NCBI GenBank assembly: GCA_000940995.1
Contig: CP005974.1
Coordinates: forward strand, 3,472,001 to 3,536,000
Length of the DNA stretch: 64,000 nt
Reading direction: 5' to 3'
Source: Photobacterium gaetbulicola Gung47
GTDB taxonomy: Bacteria; Pseudomonadota; Gammaproteobacteria; Enterobacterales; Vibrionaceae
The first letter of the stretch is position 1. Each line of letters starts with the position of its first letter. This document shows positions 30,710 through 39,376 of the stretch, piece by piece. Below the pieces are notes generated by a model. The model saw only the letters and a program-made list of their open reading frames with translations, was not told the origin of the DNA and made no database searches. The translations under genes and the position numbers were made by a program.

Positions 30710-31120
30710 TCAATCAAATTCACTATACTTTGAAATAACAGTTTCAAGACTTACAGATTGAATTTGCTCAAACCGATCGTTCCAAATTACCTCTACAGTC
30801 ACTTTTTTCGCATCTGGGACTGGCATATCGTCAATAACAGTAACAACTCTCGTTACCGTCAAACCCGCCATAGAAGTAGCTTCTGTATGACTCTGAATTG
30901 AACCAAAGGCAATAGTCCCTCCCGCAGCACTTTGTGATCGAGTATGGTACTGTTCCAGTTTCTCTTCAGCTAAATACAAAGCATCCAACGTTTTTAGGGC
31001 ATTATCTGCCTTAAAGTCCATAAACGATTGCATTTTAATCACCGCCATTACACCTACTGCCATAATCGCAAGTGCAATCAGAACTTCAACAAAGCTAAAA
31101 CCTCTGGAATTAGAAATCAT
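30710..31120 (-). CDS. pilV: Type IV pilus minor pilin, PilV-like
   Basis: The 136-residue protein has a class III signal: a short basic leader ending in Gly followed by FSFVEVLIALAIMAVGVMAVI, with Glu at position 5 of the mature chain. This is the prepilin cleavage and methylation motif used by PilD. The globular part is small and of PilV type. It overlaps the upstream pilX-like gene by 11 bases and is the last gene of fimT-pilW-pilX-pilV. These minor pilins prime pilus assembly at the inner membrane. Confidence 0.85.
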   Translation of the reverse strand: MISNSRGFSFVEVLIALAIMAVGVMAVIKMQSFMDFKADNALKTLDALYLAEEKLEQYHTRSQSAAGGTIAFGSIQSHTEATSMAGLTVTRVVTVIDDMPVPDAKKVTVEVIWNDRFEQIQSVSLETVISKYSEFD

Positions 31121-32408
31121 GCCATGTTCCTTGCATCCATTTTACTGTCACCGGGCCTCCTTCAAACTTATCGAAATAGCTGCCGTTATACGTCAACGCA
31201 AATGAATCAAACAGTAATGCATTCTGTGATACGAATTTCTGAACAGAAATATCGTAGTGTTTAGCGTCTAAAATTACGCCGCCATTTATATTGAGTGAAC
31301 CATGAAGATAGTAGCTTGCCAAATCGACCTTATCGCCAAAAACCGAACTCGGATGGTTTAAGTGATCGAAAGCCTTACTACCCTCCCAGTCACTAAAGTC
31401 ATACTGATAATCCACGTTGTAGTGGAATAGCAAACCGTTGTACTTTTCTGATTTATCCCCATTATTCGGAAAAAGCGAAAACAGCCCATCATGGACAAGT
31501 ATCAGCACGCCATCTAGGCGCTGTGATTCTTTGGCCACATTTTCAAAGTCTACTCCCGCCACTTCACAGCTCCCCTCTACCCAAATTTTTTCATGCCCTT
31601 TTGTTAAAGCTTCCAGGATTGCAGCAGAGCAATTGGTCATACCCGAGTATTCGAAGTCATTACCCGATGGAGATGTTGTTTCTGTTATTACAACATCAAA
31701 GTAATCATCACGGACTTGGTTGTGCTGCTGATCACTGACTCCAAAAAAATCCTCAAAAGGACTCATGCTAGGATCATGCACAAAGTCCTCTTTCAATGCT
31801 TCTATCCCGGTCCCCATTGTTTTATGTGACGCTAGGCAGTCCTTACCTTTGTTATCAAAAGACGGATCAGGCTTAGCAAGTAGTCCATAATTAGCAATGG
31901 ATGCTGTCGGTTCATATTTGTCTCGATATCGAACAGCCACACACTGCCAACCTTCACCAGTAAATTTTCCCGGCTCCGGGTTATAAATTGCTAACGAGGA
32001 ATGTGCGTACATATTCGAACCTGTCTGTATTGCACCACTCTTGCCGCTCGATAAAATACTAATGCTCTTTTTCAGCGTCGCTTTTGCACGATCTATATAC
32101 TGTGAAGTCAGCTCATAGGTAGAAGCATCTTTAACAGCAACCAAATCAACACCAAGACCTGTCGTACATCCATTTGGAAAAAAACCAGGCTGATGGGCAT
32201 TTTCAGGATTAGGAGAGTTGAATATTGTTGTCAGCCCGCACTCCATTCCCCCTTCTGCCAGCCAATGCGCCTGCCTGGCCAGAACTTCATTCTGGGTACG
32301 TTTAATCTGATAAAAAACATTTTTATACGATGCCAAAGAGAGCACCGATGATATGAGCAATATCATGGTCGTCACCAGCAACGTTGTCAGTCCTCTCTGC
32401 TTCTGCAT
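31110..32408 (-). CDS. PilX-like type IV pilus assembly protein (432 aa)
   Basis: The N-terminus MQKQRGLTTLLVTTMILLISSVLSLASYKNVFYQ is a PilX-type leader and membrane helix, with Thr where most pilins have the position-5 Glu. The following region contains the PilX_N-like RTQNEVLARQAHWLAEGGMECGL. The remaining 350 residues are a large exposed domain with cysteines and motifs such as KIWVEGSCEVAGVDFENV; this is much larger than classical PilX (about 190-200). Its start overlaps the pilW stop (ATGA type), so it belongs to the minor pilin operon. A tip adhesin or priming role is plausible but not shown. Confidence 0.7.
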   Translation of the reverse strand: MQKQRGLTTLLVTTMILLISSVLSLASYKNVFYQIKRTQNEVLARQAHWLAEGGMECGLTTIFNSPNPENAHQPGFFPNGCTTGLGVDLVAVKDASTYELTSQYIDRAKATLKKSISILSSGKSGAIQTGSNMYAHSSLAIYNPEPGKFTGEGWQCVAVRYRDKYEPTASIANYGLLAKPDPSFDNKGKDCLASHKTMGTGIEALKEDFVHDPSMSPFEDFFGVSDQQHNQVRDDYFDVVITETTSPSGNDFEYSGMTNCSAAILEALTKGHEKIWVEGSCEVAGVDFENVAKESQRLDGVLILVHDGLFSLFPNNGDKSEKYNGLLFHYNVDYQYDFSDWEGSKAFDHLNHPSSVFGDKVDLASYYLHGSLNINGGVILDAKHYDISVQKFVSQNALLFDSFALTYNGSYFDKFEGGPVTVKWMQGTWHDF

Positions 32409-33007
32409 TAGTTCCAGTTCCTTGTTTTAACAATCACATTTTTAGAGGCGATTACGGTATTGTCCAATGTCGACACATCTAGGCTAATCGTTAATAACTG
32501 ACTTGTCGCTCCACCACTACCCAGCAACTTCTCTTCAACTTCAAACTTGGTCACTTTGAGTCGTTGATAGTCAAGAGCCGAGTGCCCTTTCTTGCATGCA
32601 TCAGCCGCTGTCATAACCGAGCTCTCAGTCATATAGATATTAAGCTTTTCATCTTCTAGATAATAAGAACGGTAATACTCATTACTTCCATCACTATAGC
32701 CATAGCCAATACAGTGAGATTTACCGGCCATTGGTGCATCCAGATACACAGTATTCGTCGCACCGCTGATCAAAAAGGTCGATGAAGCGCCGGATGCAAA
32801 TCCGGCCCGTAAGATGTCATCCTTTATCATTCGTAGGGCATCGTTGGTATCTTGCGCCAACATCAACTGCAACGAGCGCTGTGAAGCACTACTGAATCCA
32901 GACATAAATATGGAAGTGACCGCAGCCAAGACCAACAGTGACATTGCGGTTGCCACTACCAGCTCAATCAGGCTATAACCACGGCTAATTTTATGAGCAG
33001 ATACCAT
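32408..33007 (-). CDS. pilW: Type IV pilus minor pilin, PilW-like
   Basis: The 199-residue protein carries the prepilin motif RGYSLIELVVATAMSLLVLAAVTSIF with mature Glu5, then a PilW-like QLMLAQDTNDALRMIKDDILRAGF region. The open frame allows a start at 33037, but the ATG at 33007 follows GGAGG at good spacing and overlaps the fimT stop by 17 bases, so it is preferred. It belongs to the minor pilin operon. Confidence 0.85.
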   Translation of the reverse strand: MVSAHKISRGYSLIELVVATAMSLLVLAAVTSIFMSGFSSASQRSLQLMLAQDTNDALRMIKDDILRAGFASGASSTFLISGATNTVYLDAPMAGKSHCIGYGYSDGSNEYYRSYYLEDEKLNIYMTESSVMTAADACKKGHSALDYQRLKVTKFEVEEKLLGSGGATSQLLTISLDVSTLDNTVIASKNVIVKTRNWN

Positions 33008-33530
33008 AGCCGTAGCCTCCATTTTCACTACAGACATATAGCCGGCCCGTCATAAGATTGGTTTTGACTCTAACGCTTTCTCTACCGCCAACAGAAAAAA
33101 CAAAGCTACCACTCAGCTCTGGGCGCCCGGTCATTGAATCAAACCCAATCGTATCTTTCGTAAATGTCATATAAAAAGATAAACTTGGAAATTGGTCGCC
33201 ACTGACTTGCGCAATAACCTCATTGCCACTTGATGTTTTAGCCCGTATCAACCAATCAGGAGCGGTATTCACTGCAGAGCTGAAACCAACATCTACAGTC
33301 TCTACCGTAATATCTTCTCCCCGCATCACCGCTTCAGACTTAGCTTGTGCCAGTAGCCTCTCGATATCAATCGCTAGCCGCCTGATCTTATTGCTTTCAA
33401 GTACATTGTTAAATGATGGTGCAGCTGCGCTCACCAAGGTAACGACAACGGTTAGGGCAATCAGCAACTCAAGCAAGCTAAAACCAGCATCTTGCCTAAC
33501 ATGAAGGTAACTTTTATGTACGCCATACAC
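32991..33530 (-). CDS. fimT: Type IV pilus minor pilin, FimT/GspH family
   Basis: The 179-residue product has a leader ending in DAG and then FSLLELLIALTVVVTLVSAAAPSF, the GspH/FimT prepilin pattern with Glu5. A beta-rich C-terminal domain follows with two cysteines near the end (VCSENGGYGYGICS). It is the first gene of the minus-strand minor pilin group and diverges from pilE across 149 bases. Confidence 0.87.
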   Translation of the reverse strand: MYGVHKSYLHVRQDAGFSLLELLIALTVVVTLVSAAAPSFNNVLESNKIRRLAIDIERLLAQAKSEAVMRGEDITVETVDVGFSSAVNTAPDWLIRAKTSSGNEVIAQVSGDQFPSLSFYMTFTKDTIGFDSMTGRPELSGSFVFSVGGRESVRVKTNLMTGRLYVCSENGGYGYGICS

Positions 33531-33679
33531 AGTTCCGCGACCTATTCCCCATTTCCATCCAAATTGTCAATGACAGAAAATATTCAACTTGATGTATATA
33601 TTATCATCCCGCCAAAATGTCGATGACTGAATTGAGATGAGTTATCGAGTGAACTCGAAGATTTTAGAGGCATTAAAAA

Positions 33680-34084
33680 ATGAAAAGACAAAAAGGCGTG
33701 ACGTTGATCGAGCTCTTAATCGCGGTAGCGGTCATCGCAATTCTCGGATCGATTGCCTACCCCTCATACCAAGAACACTTTCTAAAGTCGCATCGCTCTA
33801 GAGCAATGACAGATCTCATCAAGGTTCAATTAAAGCTTGAAGAGCAATACACCAAGAATAATAGCTACCTATTTAATATCGTCAGTGGTGGTAGTTGTTC
33901 ATTCTGTGAGTCAGCTCCAGACCGCTACAAATTCACCATTGACTCAAGTGGCTCAGGCGAAAACCTTTACATCATCAAAGCGACACCGCAAAGAGAATCC
34001 GGCCAAAATAAGGATAGCTGTAAGACTCTGACTCTTAACGCGGCAGGAATAGGCAAAGCGACGGGAAGTGGCAAGTGCTGGTAA
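33680..34084 (+). CDS. pilE: Type IV pilin PilE-like minor pilin
   Basis: The 134-residue precursor begins MKRQKG-VTLIELLIAVAVIAILGSIAYPSYQEHFLKSHR, a short basic leader with mature Glu5 and a long alpha-1 helix. The C-terminal D-region is closed by cysteines (DSCKTL to GKCW). It matches the PilE-type pilin that usually accompanies fimT-pilV-W-X. Here it is on the opposite strand and has its own terminator. AGAGG precedes the ATG. Confidence 0.87.
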   Translation: MKRQKGVTLIELLIAVAVIAILGSIAYPSYQEHFLKSHRSRAMTDLIKVQLKLEEQYTKNNSYLFNIVSGGSCSFCESAPDRYKFTIDSSGSGENLYIIKATPQRESGQNKDSCKTLTLNAAGIGKATGSGKCW

Positions 34085-34090
34085 AAACAA

Positions 34091-34114
34091 AAAAGCCAGC
34101 TTGCGCTGGCTTTT
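34091..34114. terminator. Bidirectional terminator between pilE and dnaJ
   Basis: AAAAGCCAGC-TTGC-GCTGGCTTTT is symmetric, giving a U tract on both strands. It serves the convergent pilE and dnaJ genes. Confidence 0.88.
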
Positions 34115-34138
34115 CGTATATATAATCTAACAGGTCAA

Positions 34139-35281
34139 TTAACCGGTTAGATCATCGAAGAACTTCTTCACACCGTCAAAGAAGCCTTCAGCCTTTGGCT
34201 TATGCTTCTTTGCCGCTTTACCACCTAGGGTTTCTTCAAGTTCTTGTAGCAACTCTTTCTGACGGGCACTTAGGTTAACCGGGGTTTCTACCACCAGCTT
34301 ACAGATAAGATCACCCATTGCGCCACCACGTACCGACTTCACGCCCTTACCACGCATGCGGAACATGCGGCCAGTTTGGGTTTCAGAAGGTACTTTCAGG
34401 TTCACGCGACCATCAAGGGTTGGGACTTCAACCTCGCCACCCAAGGCAGCCATAGTGAAGCTCACTGGGACTTCGCAGTATAGGTTGTTACCGTCACGCT
34501 CGAAGATGTGGTGCTGGGCAACATGGACCTGTACGTACAGATCACCGGCTGGCGCGCCAAACTCACCTGCTTCACCCTCGCCAGATAGACGAATGCGATC
34601 GCCAGTATCCACACCGGCAGGGATTTTAACAGACAGCGTCTTGGTTTCTTCCTTGCGGCCCTGACCGTGACAGGTACCACATGGCTCTTTGATGATCTTG
34701 CCGCGACCGTGACAGTGCGGACAGGTCTGCTGTACAGCGAAGAAGCCCTGGCGCATCTGCACCTGGCCACTGCCGTGACAGGTACCACACGTAGTGGCAG
34801 ATGTGCCTTTCTTGGCACCTGAACCGTCACAGGTATCACAGTGAACCAAAGTAGGAACACGGATCTCTTTGCTACAGCCGCGAACCGCTTCTTCCAGTGT
34901 CAGCTCCATGTTGTAGCGCAAGTCGGCACCACGCTGGGCGCGCTGCTGACCACCACGACGGCCACCGCCACCGAAGATATCGCCAAACACATCACCGAAA
35001 ATGTCACCGAAGTCAGCACCGCCGCCGAAGCCGCCGCCACCGCCCATACCGCCTTGCTCAAAGGCGGCATGGCCGTACTGATCGTAAGCTGCTTTCTTCT
35101 GAGGATCCGTTAGGATTTCGTATGCAGTCTTAACTTCTTTGAACTTCTCAGCCGCTTGCTCATCACCCTGGTTACGGTCAGGGTGGAACTTCATTGCAAG
35201 GCGCTTGTAAGCCTTTTTGATATCACGCTCTGACGCATCACGACTTACGCCCAGAACTTCATAAAAATCTCGTTTTGACAT
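34139..35281 (-). CDS. dnaJ: Chaperone DnaJ (Hsp40)
   Basis: The 380-residue co-chaperone has an N-terminal J domain with HPD (KFHPDRNQGDE, about residues 32-42), a Gly/Phe-rich linker, and four CxxCxGxG zinc-binding repeats (CDTCDGSG, CGTCHGSG, CPHCHGRG, CGTCHGQG). The C-terminal substrate-binding domain includes KIPAGVDTGDRIRL. DnaJ delivers clients to DnaK and stimulates its ATPase. It lies 87 bases after dnaK in the same direction and is probably cotranscribed from the dnaK heat-shock promoter. Confidence 0.98.
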   Translation of the reverse strand: MSKRDFYEVLGVSRDASERDIKKAYKRLAMKFHPDRNQGDEQAAEKFKEVKTAYEILTDPQKKAAYDQYGHAAFEQGGMGGGGGFGGGADFGDIFGDVFGDIFGGGGRRGGQQRAQRGADLRYNMELTLEEAVRGCSKEIRVPTLVHCDTCDGSGAKKGTSATTCGTCHGSGQVQMRQGFFAVQQTCPHCHGRGKIIKEPCGTCHGQGRKEETKTLSVKIPAGVDTGDRIRLSGEGEAGEFGAPAGDLYVQVHVAQHHIFERDGNNLYCEVPVSFTMAALGGEVEVPTLDGRVNLKVPSETQTGRMFRMRGKGVKSVRGGAMGDLICKLVVETPVNLSARQKELLQELEETLGGKAAKKHKPKAEGFFDGVKKFFDDLTG

Positions 35282-35368
35282 ACTTATCTGTCACCTGCCT
35301 TAATACAGCTACGGGCGCAAGAGTAACCTCCAACGCCCGCGCTCAAATAAGATTAAGAATTAACTATC

Positions 35369-37288
35369 TTATTTCTTATCGTCTTTAACTTCTTCGAACT
35401 CAGCGTCAACCACGTTGTCGTCTTGCTCTTGCTGAGGCTGTTCGCCACCAGCTTGTGCCTGCTGTGCTTGAGCCTGCTGCTGAGCGATTTCCATCAGCTT
35501 CTGAGAAGCTGCGATAAGCGCCTGAACTTTAGCGTCGATTGCTTCTTTATCTTCGCCTTTACGTGCTTCTTCAAGCTCGTTTACAGCCGCTTCGATGGTC
35601 GCTTTGTCTTCAGCTGGAAGCGCATCGCCCGCTTCTTCGATCTGCTTGCGAGTACCGTGAACTAGCTGGTCAGCTTGGTTACGTGCAGTTACCAACTCTT
35701 CGAACTTCTTGTCCGCTTCTTTGTTAGCTTCTGCTTCCTGTACCATCTTCTCGATATCTTCGTCGCTCAGACCGCCAGATGCCTGAATAGTGATCTTCTG
35801 CTCTTTACCTGTGCTCTTATCTTTCGCAGATACGTGCAGGATACCGTCGGCATCTAGGTCGAATGTTACTTCGATCTGAGGCATACCGCGAGGAGCCGGG
35901 TTGATACCTTCTAGGTTGAACTGGCCAAGAGACTTGTTATAGCCCGCTTGCTTACGCTCACCCTGTAGGACGTGGATAGTTACCGCGCTCTGGTTGTCTT
36001 CAGCAGTCGAGAACACCTGGTTCGCCTTAGTAGGGATAGTGGTGTTTTTCTCGATTAGCTTAGTCATTACGCCACCCATGGTTTCGATACCAAGAGATAG
36101 TGGAGTAACGTCTAGTAGTAGAACGTCTTTAACTTCACCCGCAAGAACACCGCCCTGAACGGCAGCACCAACGGCAACTGCTTCGTCTGGGTTCACGTCT
36201 TTACGTGGCTCTTTGCCGAAGAACTCAGAAACTTTCGCCTGAACCATAGGCATACGAGTCTGACCACCAACAAGGATAACGTCAGTGATGTCGCCTACAG
36301 ATAGGTCTGCATCAGCAAGAGCAACTTTTAGTGGCTCAAGAGAGCGTTGTACTAGGTCTTCAACTAGAGATTCTAGTTTCGCACGTGTCACTTTGATGTT
36401 CATGTGCTTAGGACCCGTCGCGTCAGCAGTCACGTAAGGTAGGTTTACGTCAGTCTGCTGAGCAGAAGAAAGTTCGATTTTCGCTTTTTCAGCCGCTTCT
36501 TTAACACGCTGCATCGCTAGCGGATCGTTCTTAAGGTCGATACCTTGCTCTTTCTTGAACTCGTCAACCAAGTAGTTGATCATGCGGTTATCGAAGTCTT
36601 CACCACCTAGGTGCGTGTCACCGTTGGTAGAAAGCACTTCAAAGGTCTTCTCGCCCTCAACTTCGTCGATTTCGATGATAGAGATATCGAAAGTACCACC
36701 ACCAAGGTCGTAAACCGCGATAGTACGGTCACCACCCTGCTTGTCTAGGCCATAAGCCAGAGCAGCAGCAGTTGGTTCGTTGATGATACGCTTAACTTCA
36801 AGACCTGCGATACGGCCGGCATCTTTCGTTGCCTGACGCTGTGCATCGTTGAAGTATGCTGGAACTGTGATAACCGCGCCAGTTACTTCCTCACCAAGGA
36901 AGTCTTCAGCAGTTTTCTTCATTTTCTTAAGTACTTCAGCAGAAACCTGAGGAGCAGCCATTTTCTGGCCTTTTGCTTCTACCCAAGCATCACCGTTGTC
37001 AGCCTTAACGATTTTGAAAGGCATGATTTCGATGTCGCGCTGTACTTCTTCGTCTTCAAAGCGACGACCGATAAGACGCTTGATTGCAAATAGCGTGTTT
37101 TCAGGGTTTGTCACCGCCTGGCGCTTAGCTGGCTGACCAACTAGAGTTTCACCGTCTTGGGTGTAAGCGATCACAGATGCCGTTGTGCGCTCACCCTCAG
37201 CATTTTCAATTACACGTGGCTTGTCACCATCAAGTACTGCTACACAAGAGTTAGTTGTACCCAAGTCAATACCAATGATTTTACCCAT
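35369..37288 (-). CDS. dnaK: Chaperone DnaK (Hsp70)
   Basis: The 639-residue chaperone begins MGKIIGIDLGTTNSCVAV, with phosphate loops DLGGGTFDISI and the conserved VGGQTRMPMVQ. The substrate-binding domain is followed by a Gln/Ala-rich tail and ends in an acidic EEVKDDKK. The frame opens at 37309 (MNFGESL), but the ATG at 37288 follows GGAGAGAG and matches the family start. A sigma-32 promoter lies about 110 bases upstream. It is followed by dnaJ; grpE is just upstream but separated by a terminator. Confidence 0.98.
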   Translation of the reverse strand: MGKIIGIDLGTTNSCVAVLDGDKPRVIENAEGERTTASVIAYTQDGETLVGQPAKRQAVTNPENTLFAIKRLIGRRFEDEEVQRDIEIMPFKIVKADNGDAWVEAKGQKMAAPQVSAEVLKKMKKTAEDFLGEEVTGAVITVPAYFNDAQRQATKDAGRIAGLEVKRIINEPTAAALAYGLDKQGGDRTIAVYDLGGGTFDISIIEIDEVEGEKTFEVLSTNGDTHLGGEDFDNRMINYLVDEFKKEQGIDLKNDPLAMQRVKEAAEKAKIELSSAQQTDVNLPYVTADATGPKHMNIKVTRAKLESLVEDLVQRSLEPLKVALADADLSVGDITDVILVGGQTRMPMVQAKVSEFFGKEPRKDVNPDEAVAVGAAVQGGVLAGEVKDVLLLDVTPLSLGIETMGGVMTKLIEKNTTIPTKANQVFSTAEDNQSAVTIHVLQGERKQAGYNKSLGQFNLEGINPAPRGMPQIEVTFDLDADGILHVSAKDKSTGKEQKITIQASGGLSDEDIEKMVQEAEANKEADKKFEELVTARNQADQLVHGTRKQIEEAGDALPAEDKATIEAAVNELEEARKGEDKEAIDAKVQALIAASQKLMEIAQQQAQAQQAQAGGEQPQQEQDDNVVDAEFEEVKDDKK

Positions 37289-37395
37289 CAGGCTCTCTCC
37301 GAAATTCATTTAGCTTACTTGTCAGCTCGTTACCTTAACGCCGCTGACAATGCGGTGTTACCCGCTGAAATTGATTTACGATGTCGTATGACTAC

Positions 37396-37424
37396 TAAAT
37401 AGGGGCAGCCAAATTGTTTTCAAG
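37396..37424 (-). promoter_or_regulatory. Sigma-32 heat-shock promoter of dnaK
   Basis: Minus-strand CTTGAAA and CCCCTATTTA separated by 12 bases closely match the heat-shock consensus (CTTGAAA, CCCCATNT). It lies about 108-136 bases before the dnaK ATG. Confidence 0.88.
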
Positions 37425-37456
37425 GGCGACATCGAAAAAAAATCAAAAAAAATTAA

Positions 37457-37479
37457 AAAGCCCGCACGAAGCGGGCTTT
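37457..37479 (-). terminator. Terminator after grpE
   Basis: AAAGCCCGC-TTCGT-GCGGGCTTT followed on the minus strand by TTAATTTTTTTT, a strong intrinsic terminator. Confidence 0.9.
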
Positions 37480-37497
37480 GCTCAATCGCTATCCCGC

Positions 37498-38121
37498 TTA
37501 TGCTTGGGTATCGATGTTGCCAGCCGCAGCCTTAGACACCATTACCATTGCAGGGCGAACCACACGGCCATTCAGCTCGTAGCCCTTCTGCATCACCAGC
37601 ATGACAGTGTTTGGCTCGTGCTCAGCACTTTCCTGGATAGACATTGCCTGGTGGAATTCAGGGTTGAAGGCTTCACCGATAGGGTTCAGCTGCTTCAGGC
37701 CGAATTTCTCAACCGTACCCATCATGGTTTTCAGCGTTAGCTCAACACCTTCAACCATTGGCTTGATCGCTTCGTCGTTCTTGTCTGCCATCTCGATAGC
37801 ACGTTCCATGTTATCGATAACCGGCAGTAGCTCTTCAGCAAACTTATTCAGAGCAAACTTACGTGCCTTGTCAATTTCCTGCTCGCTGCGGCGACGCATG
37901 TTTTCTACGTCGGCACGGGCACGCAACACGCTGTCTTGCTGTTCACGTACTTTGGCTTCGCTGGTTAGCAAAGCAGCTTCTAGCTCAGCGATGCGGGCTG
38001 CCTGCTGCTCTTCAATGGTCATTTCAACCACTTCTTCCTCAGCAGATTCAGTTTCAACCGCTTCAACAGTTTGCTCTTGCTGTAGCTGTTCGTCCTGTAC
38101 TTTTTTCTCTTCGTTGCTCAT
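37498..38121 (-). CDS. grpE: Nucleotide exchange factor GrpE
   Basis: The 207-residue protein has an acidic, coiled-coil N-terminal half (about residues 5-100) and the conserved GrpE core (FAEELLPVIDNMERAIE, EAFNPEFHQAMS, GYELNGRVVRPAMVMVSKAA). GrpE ejects ADP from DnaK. It is upstream of dnaK in the same direction but has its own terminator, so dnaK has a separate promoter. A sigma-32-like site lies about 85-110 bases upstream of the start. Confidence 0.97.
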   Translation of the reverse strand: MSNEEKKVQDEQLQQEQTVEAVETESAEEEVVEMTIEEQQAARIAELEAALLTSEAKVREQQDSVLRARADVENMRRRSEQEIDKARKFALNKFAEELLPVIDNMERAIEMADKNDEAIKPMVEGVELTLKTMMGTVEKFGLKQLNPIGEAFNPEFHQAMSIQESAEHEPNTVMLVMQKGYELNGRVVRPAMVMVSKAAAGNIDTQA

Positions 38122-38203
38122 GCTTTCGCTTCTCCGCCAAGATCATGGTATTCAATGGAGGATAGAATAATCAGCTCTATCCAAAAAACTCGTATATGCG
38201 CAT

Positions 38204-38232
38204 ATTATGGGGATGAAGTTCAATGAATCAAC
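38204..38232 (-). promoter_or_regulatory. Probable sigma-32 promoter of grpE
   Basis: Minus-strand GTTGATT and CCCCATAAT with a 13-base spacer. The -10 matches the heat-shock consensus well; the -35 is degenerate. Position before grpE supports the call. Confidence 0.6.
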
Positions 38233-38305
38233 CCGATATCGCTCACAATGCGCGACAAGTGTCTAATCCTGACGCTATACTGGACATCTCTTTATTTGTC
38301 GGATC

Positions 38306-39193
38306 ATGGACATGACACGCGTTTTCCAGACTATCGCGATAATTGGCAAACCCCGCAACCCCGAAGCCTTGCAGACCCATTTGAGCCTCTATAAATGGCT
38401 GGTCGAGAAAGGGTATGACGTACTTGTTGACCACCGCCTGGCCAATGACCTGTCACTGCCCAAGACCGCCTTTTGTGATTTATTGACTATCGGTGACAAA
38501 GCCAACTTGGCGATCGTAGTCGGTGGTGACGGCAATATGCTGGGCGCGGCACGGGTACTGTCGCGCTTCGACATTGCGGTGATTGGCGTCAACCGCGGCA
38601 GCCTTGGCTTTTTGACCGATCTTGATCCCGATGCCTTCGAAGACGAGCTTGACCAGGTGCTCAACGGCGAATACGTGGTTGAAAAGCGCTTTTTGCTTGA
38701 AGCGGAAGTCCACCGCCACGGCATGATAAAAAGCCGCAACGCGGCCCTCAACGAAGCGGTGCTGCACCCGGACAAAATCGCCCACATGATTGAGTTCGAG
38801 GTCTACATCGATGATACCTTTGCCTTCTCCCAGCGCTCCGACGGCCTGATTATCTCTACGCCAACCGGTTCAACGGCCTATTCGCTTTCCGGTGGCGGCC
38901 CGATCCTGTCTTCCGAGCTCAATGCGATTTCGTTGGTGCCGATGTTCCCGCATACCCTGTCGTGCCGCCCATTGGTGGTGGACGGCAATAGCCGGATCAA
39001 ATTGATGGTTTCACCAACCAATGGCAGTACATTGGAAGTCAGCTGTGACGGCCAGGTATCCCTGCCGGTCAGCCCGGGCGATGAGATCCACATTTACCAA
39101 AGCCCGGAAACCCTCAAGCTGATCCACCCGAAGAATTACAGCTACTATGAGGTGCTGCGGGGCAAGCTGGGCTGGTCGAGTCGATTGTTCTAG
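38306..39193 (+). CDS. nadK: NAD kinase
   Basis: NadK phosphorylates NAD to NADP. The 295-residue protein has the catalytic GGDGNMLGAARVLSRFDI motif (about residues 72-90), NRGSLGFLTDLDP, and the substrate loop SDGLIISTPTGSTAYSLSGGGPI. Length equals the usual 292-296. ATGs at 38306 and 38312 are both possible. It diverges from grpE, as in E. coli, and is followed by recN, also as in E. coli. Confidence 0.97.
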   Translation: MDMTRVFQTIAIIGKPRNPEALQTHLSLYKWLVEKGYDVLVDHRLANDLSLPKTAFCDLLTIGDKANLAIVVGGDGNMLGAARVLSRFDIAVIGVNRGSLGFLTDLDPDAFEDELDQVLNGEYVVEKRFLLEAEVHRHGMIKSRNAALNEAVLHPDKIAHMIEFEVYIDDTFAFSQRSDGLIISTPTGSTAYSLSGGGPILSSELNAISLVPMFPHTLSCRPLVVDGNSRIKLMVSPTNGSTLEVSCDGQVSLPVSPGDEIHIYQSPETLKLIHPKNYSYYEVLRGKLGWSSRLF

Positions 39194-39221
39194 CGCAAAT
39201 CACCTCAATAATCCAATTCTG

Positions 39222-39247
39222 AAGCCAACCTAAAGGTTGGCTTTTTT
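39222..39247 (+). terminator. Intrinsic terminator after nadK
   Basis: AAGCCAACC-TAAA-GGTTGGCTT followed by TTTTA. Confidence 0.88.
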
Positions 39248-39314
39248 ATTGCCAAATTTCAGAACGTTAACCTAAATCAAGCTTTGTTGGAAAAATTTCA
39301 CCAACAGTACTTTA

Positions 39315-39330
39315 CTGTATGTAGATACAG
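39315..39330 (+). promoter_or_regulatory. LexA (SOS) box 1 of recN
   Basis: CTGT-ATGTAGAT-ACAG matches the CTGT-N8-ACAG LexA consensus in both halves. It lies 47 bases before the recN start. Confidence 0.85.
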
Positions 39331-39336
39331 TATATA

Positions 39337-39352
39337 CTGTATGAAAAAACAG
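39337..39352 (+). promoter_or_regulatory. LexA (SOS) box 2 of recN
   Basis: CTGT-ATGAAAAA-ACAG, a second CTGT-N8-ACAG site starting 22 bases after the first. Tandem boxes give tight repression of recN in relatives. Confidence 0.8.
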
Positions 39353-39376
39353 GTGTTGATTTAAACAGGTGAACAC

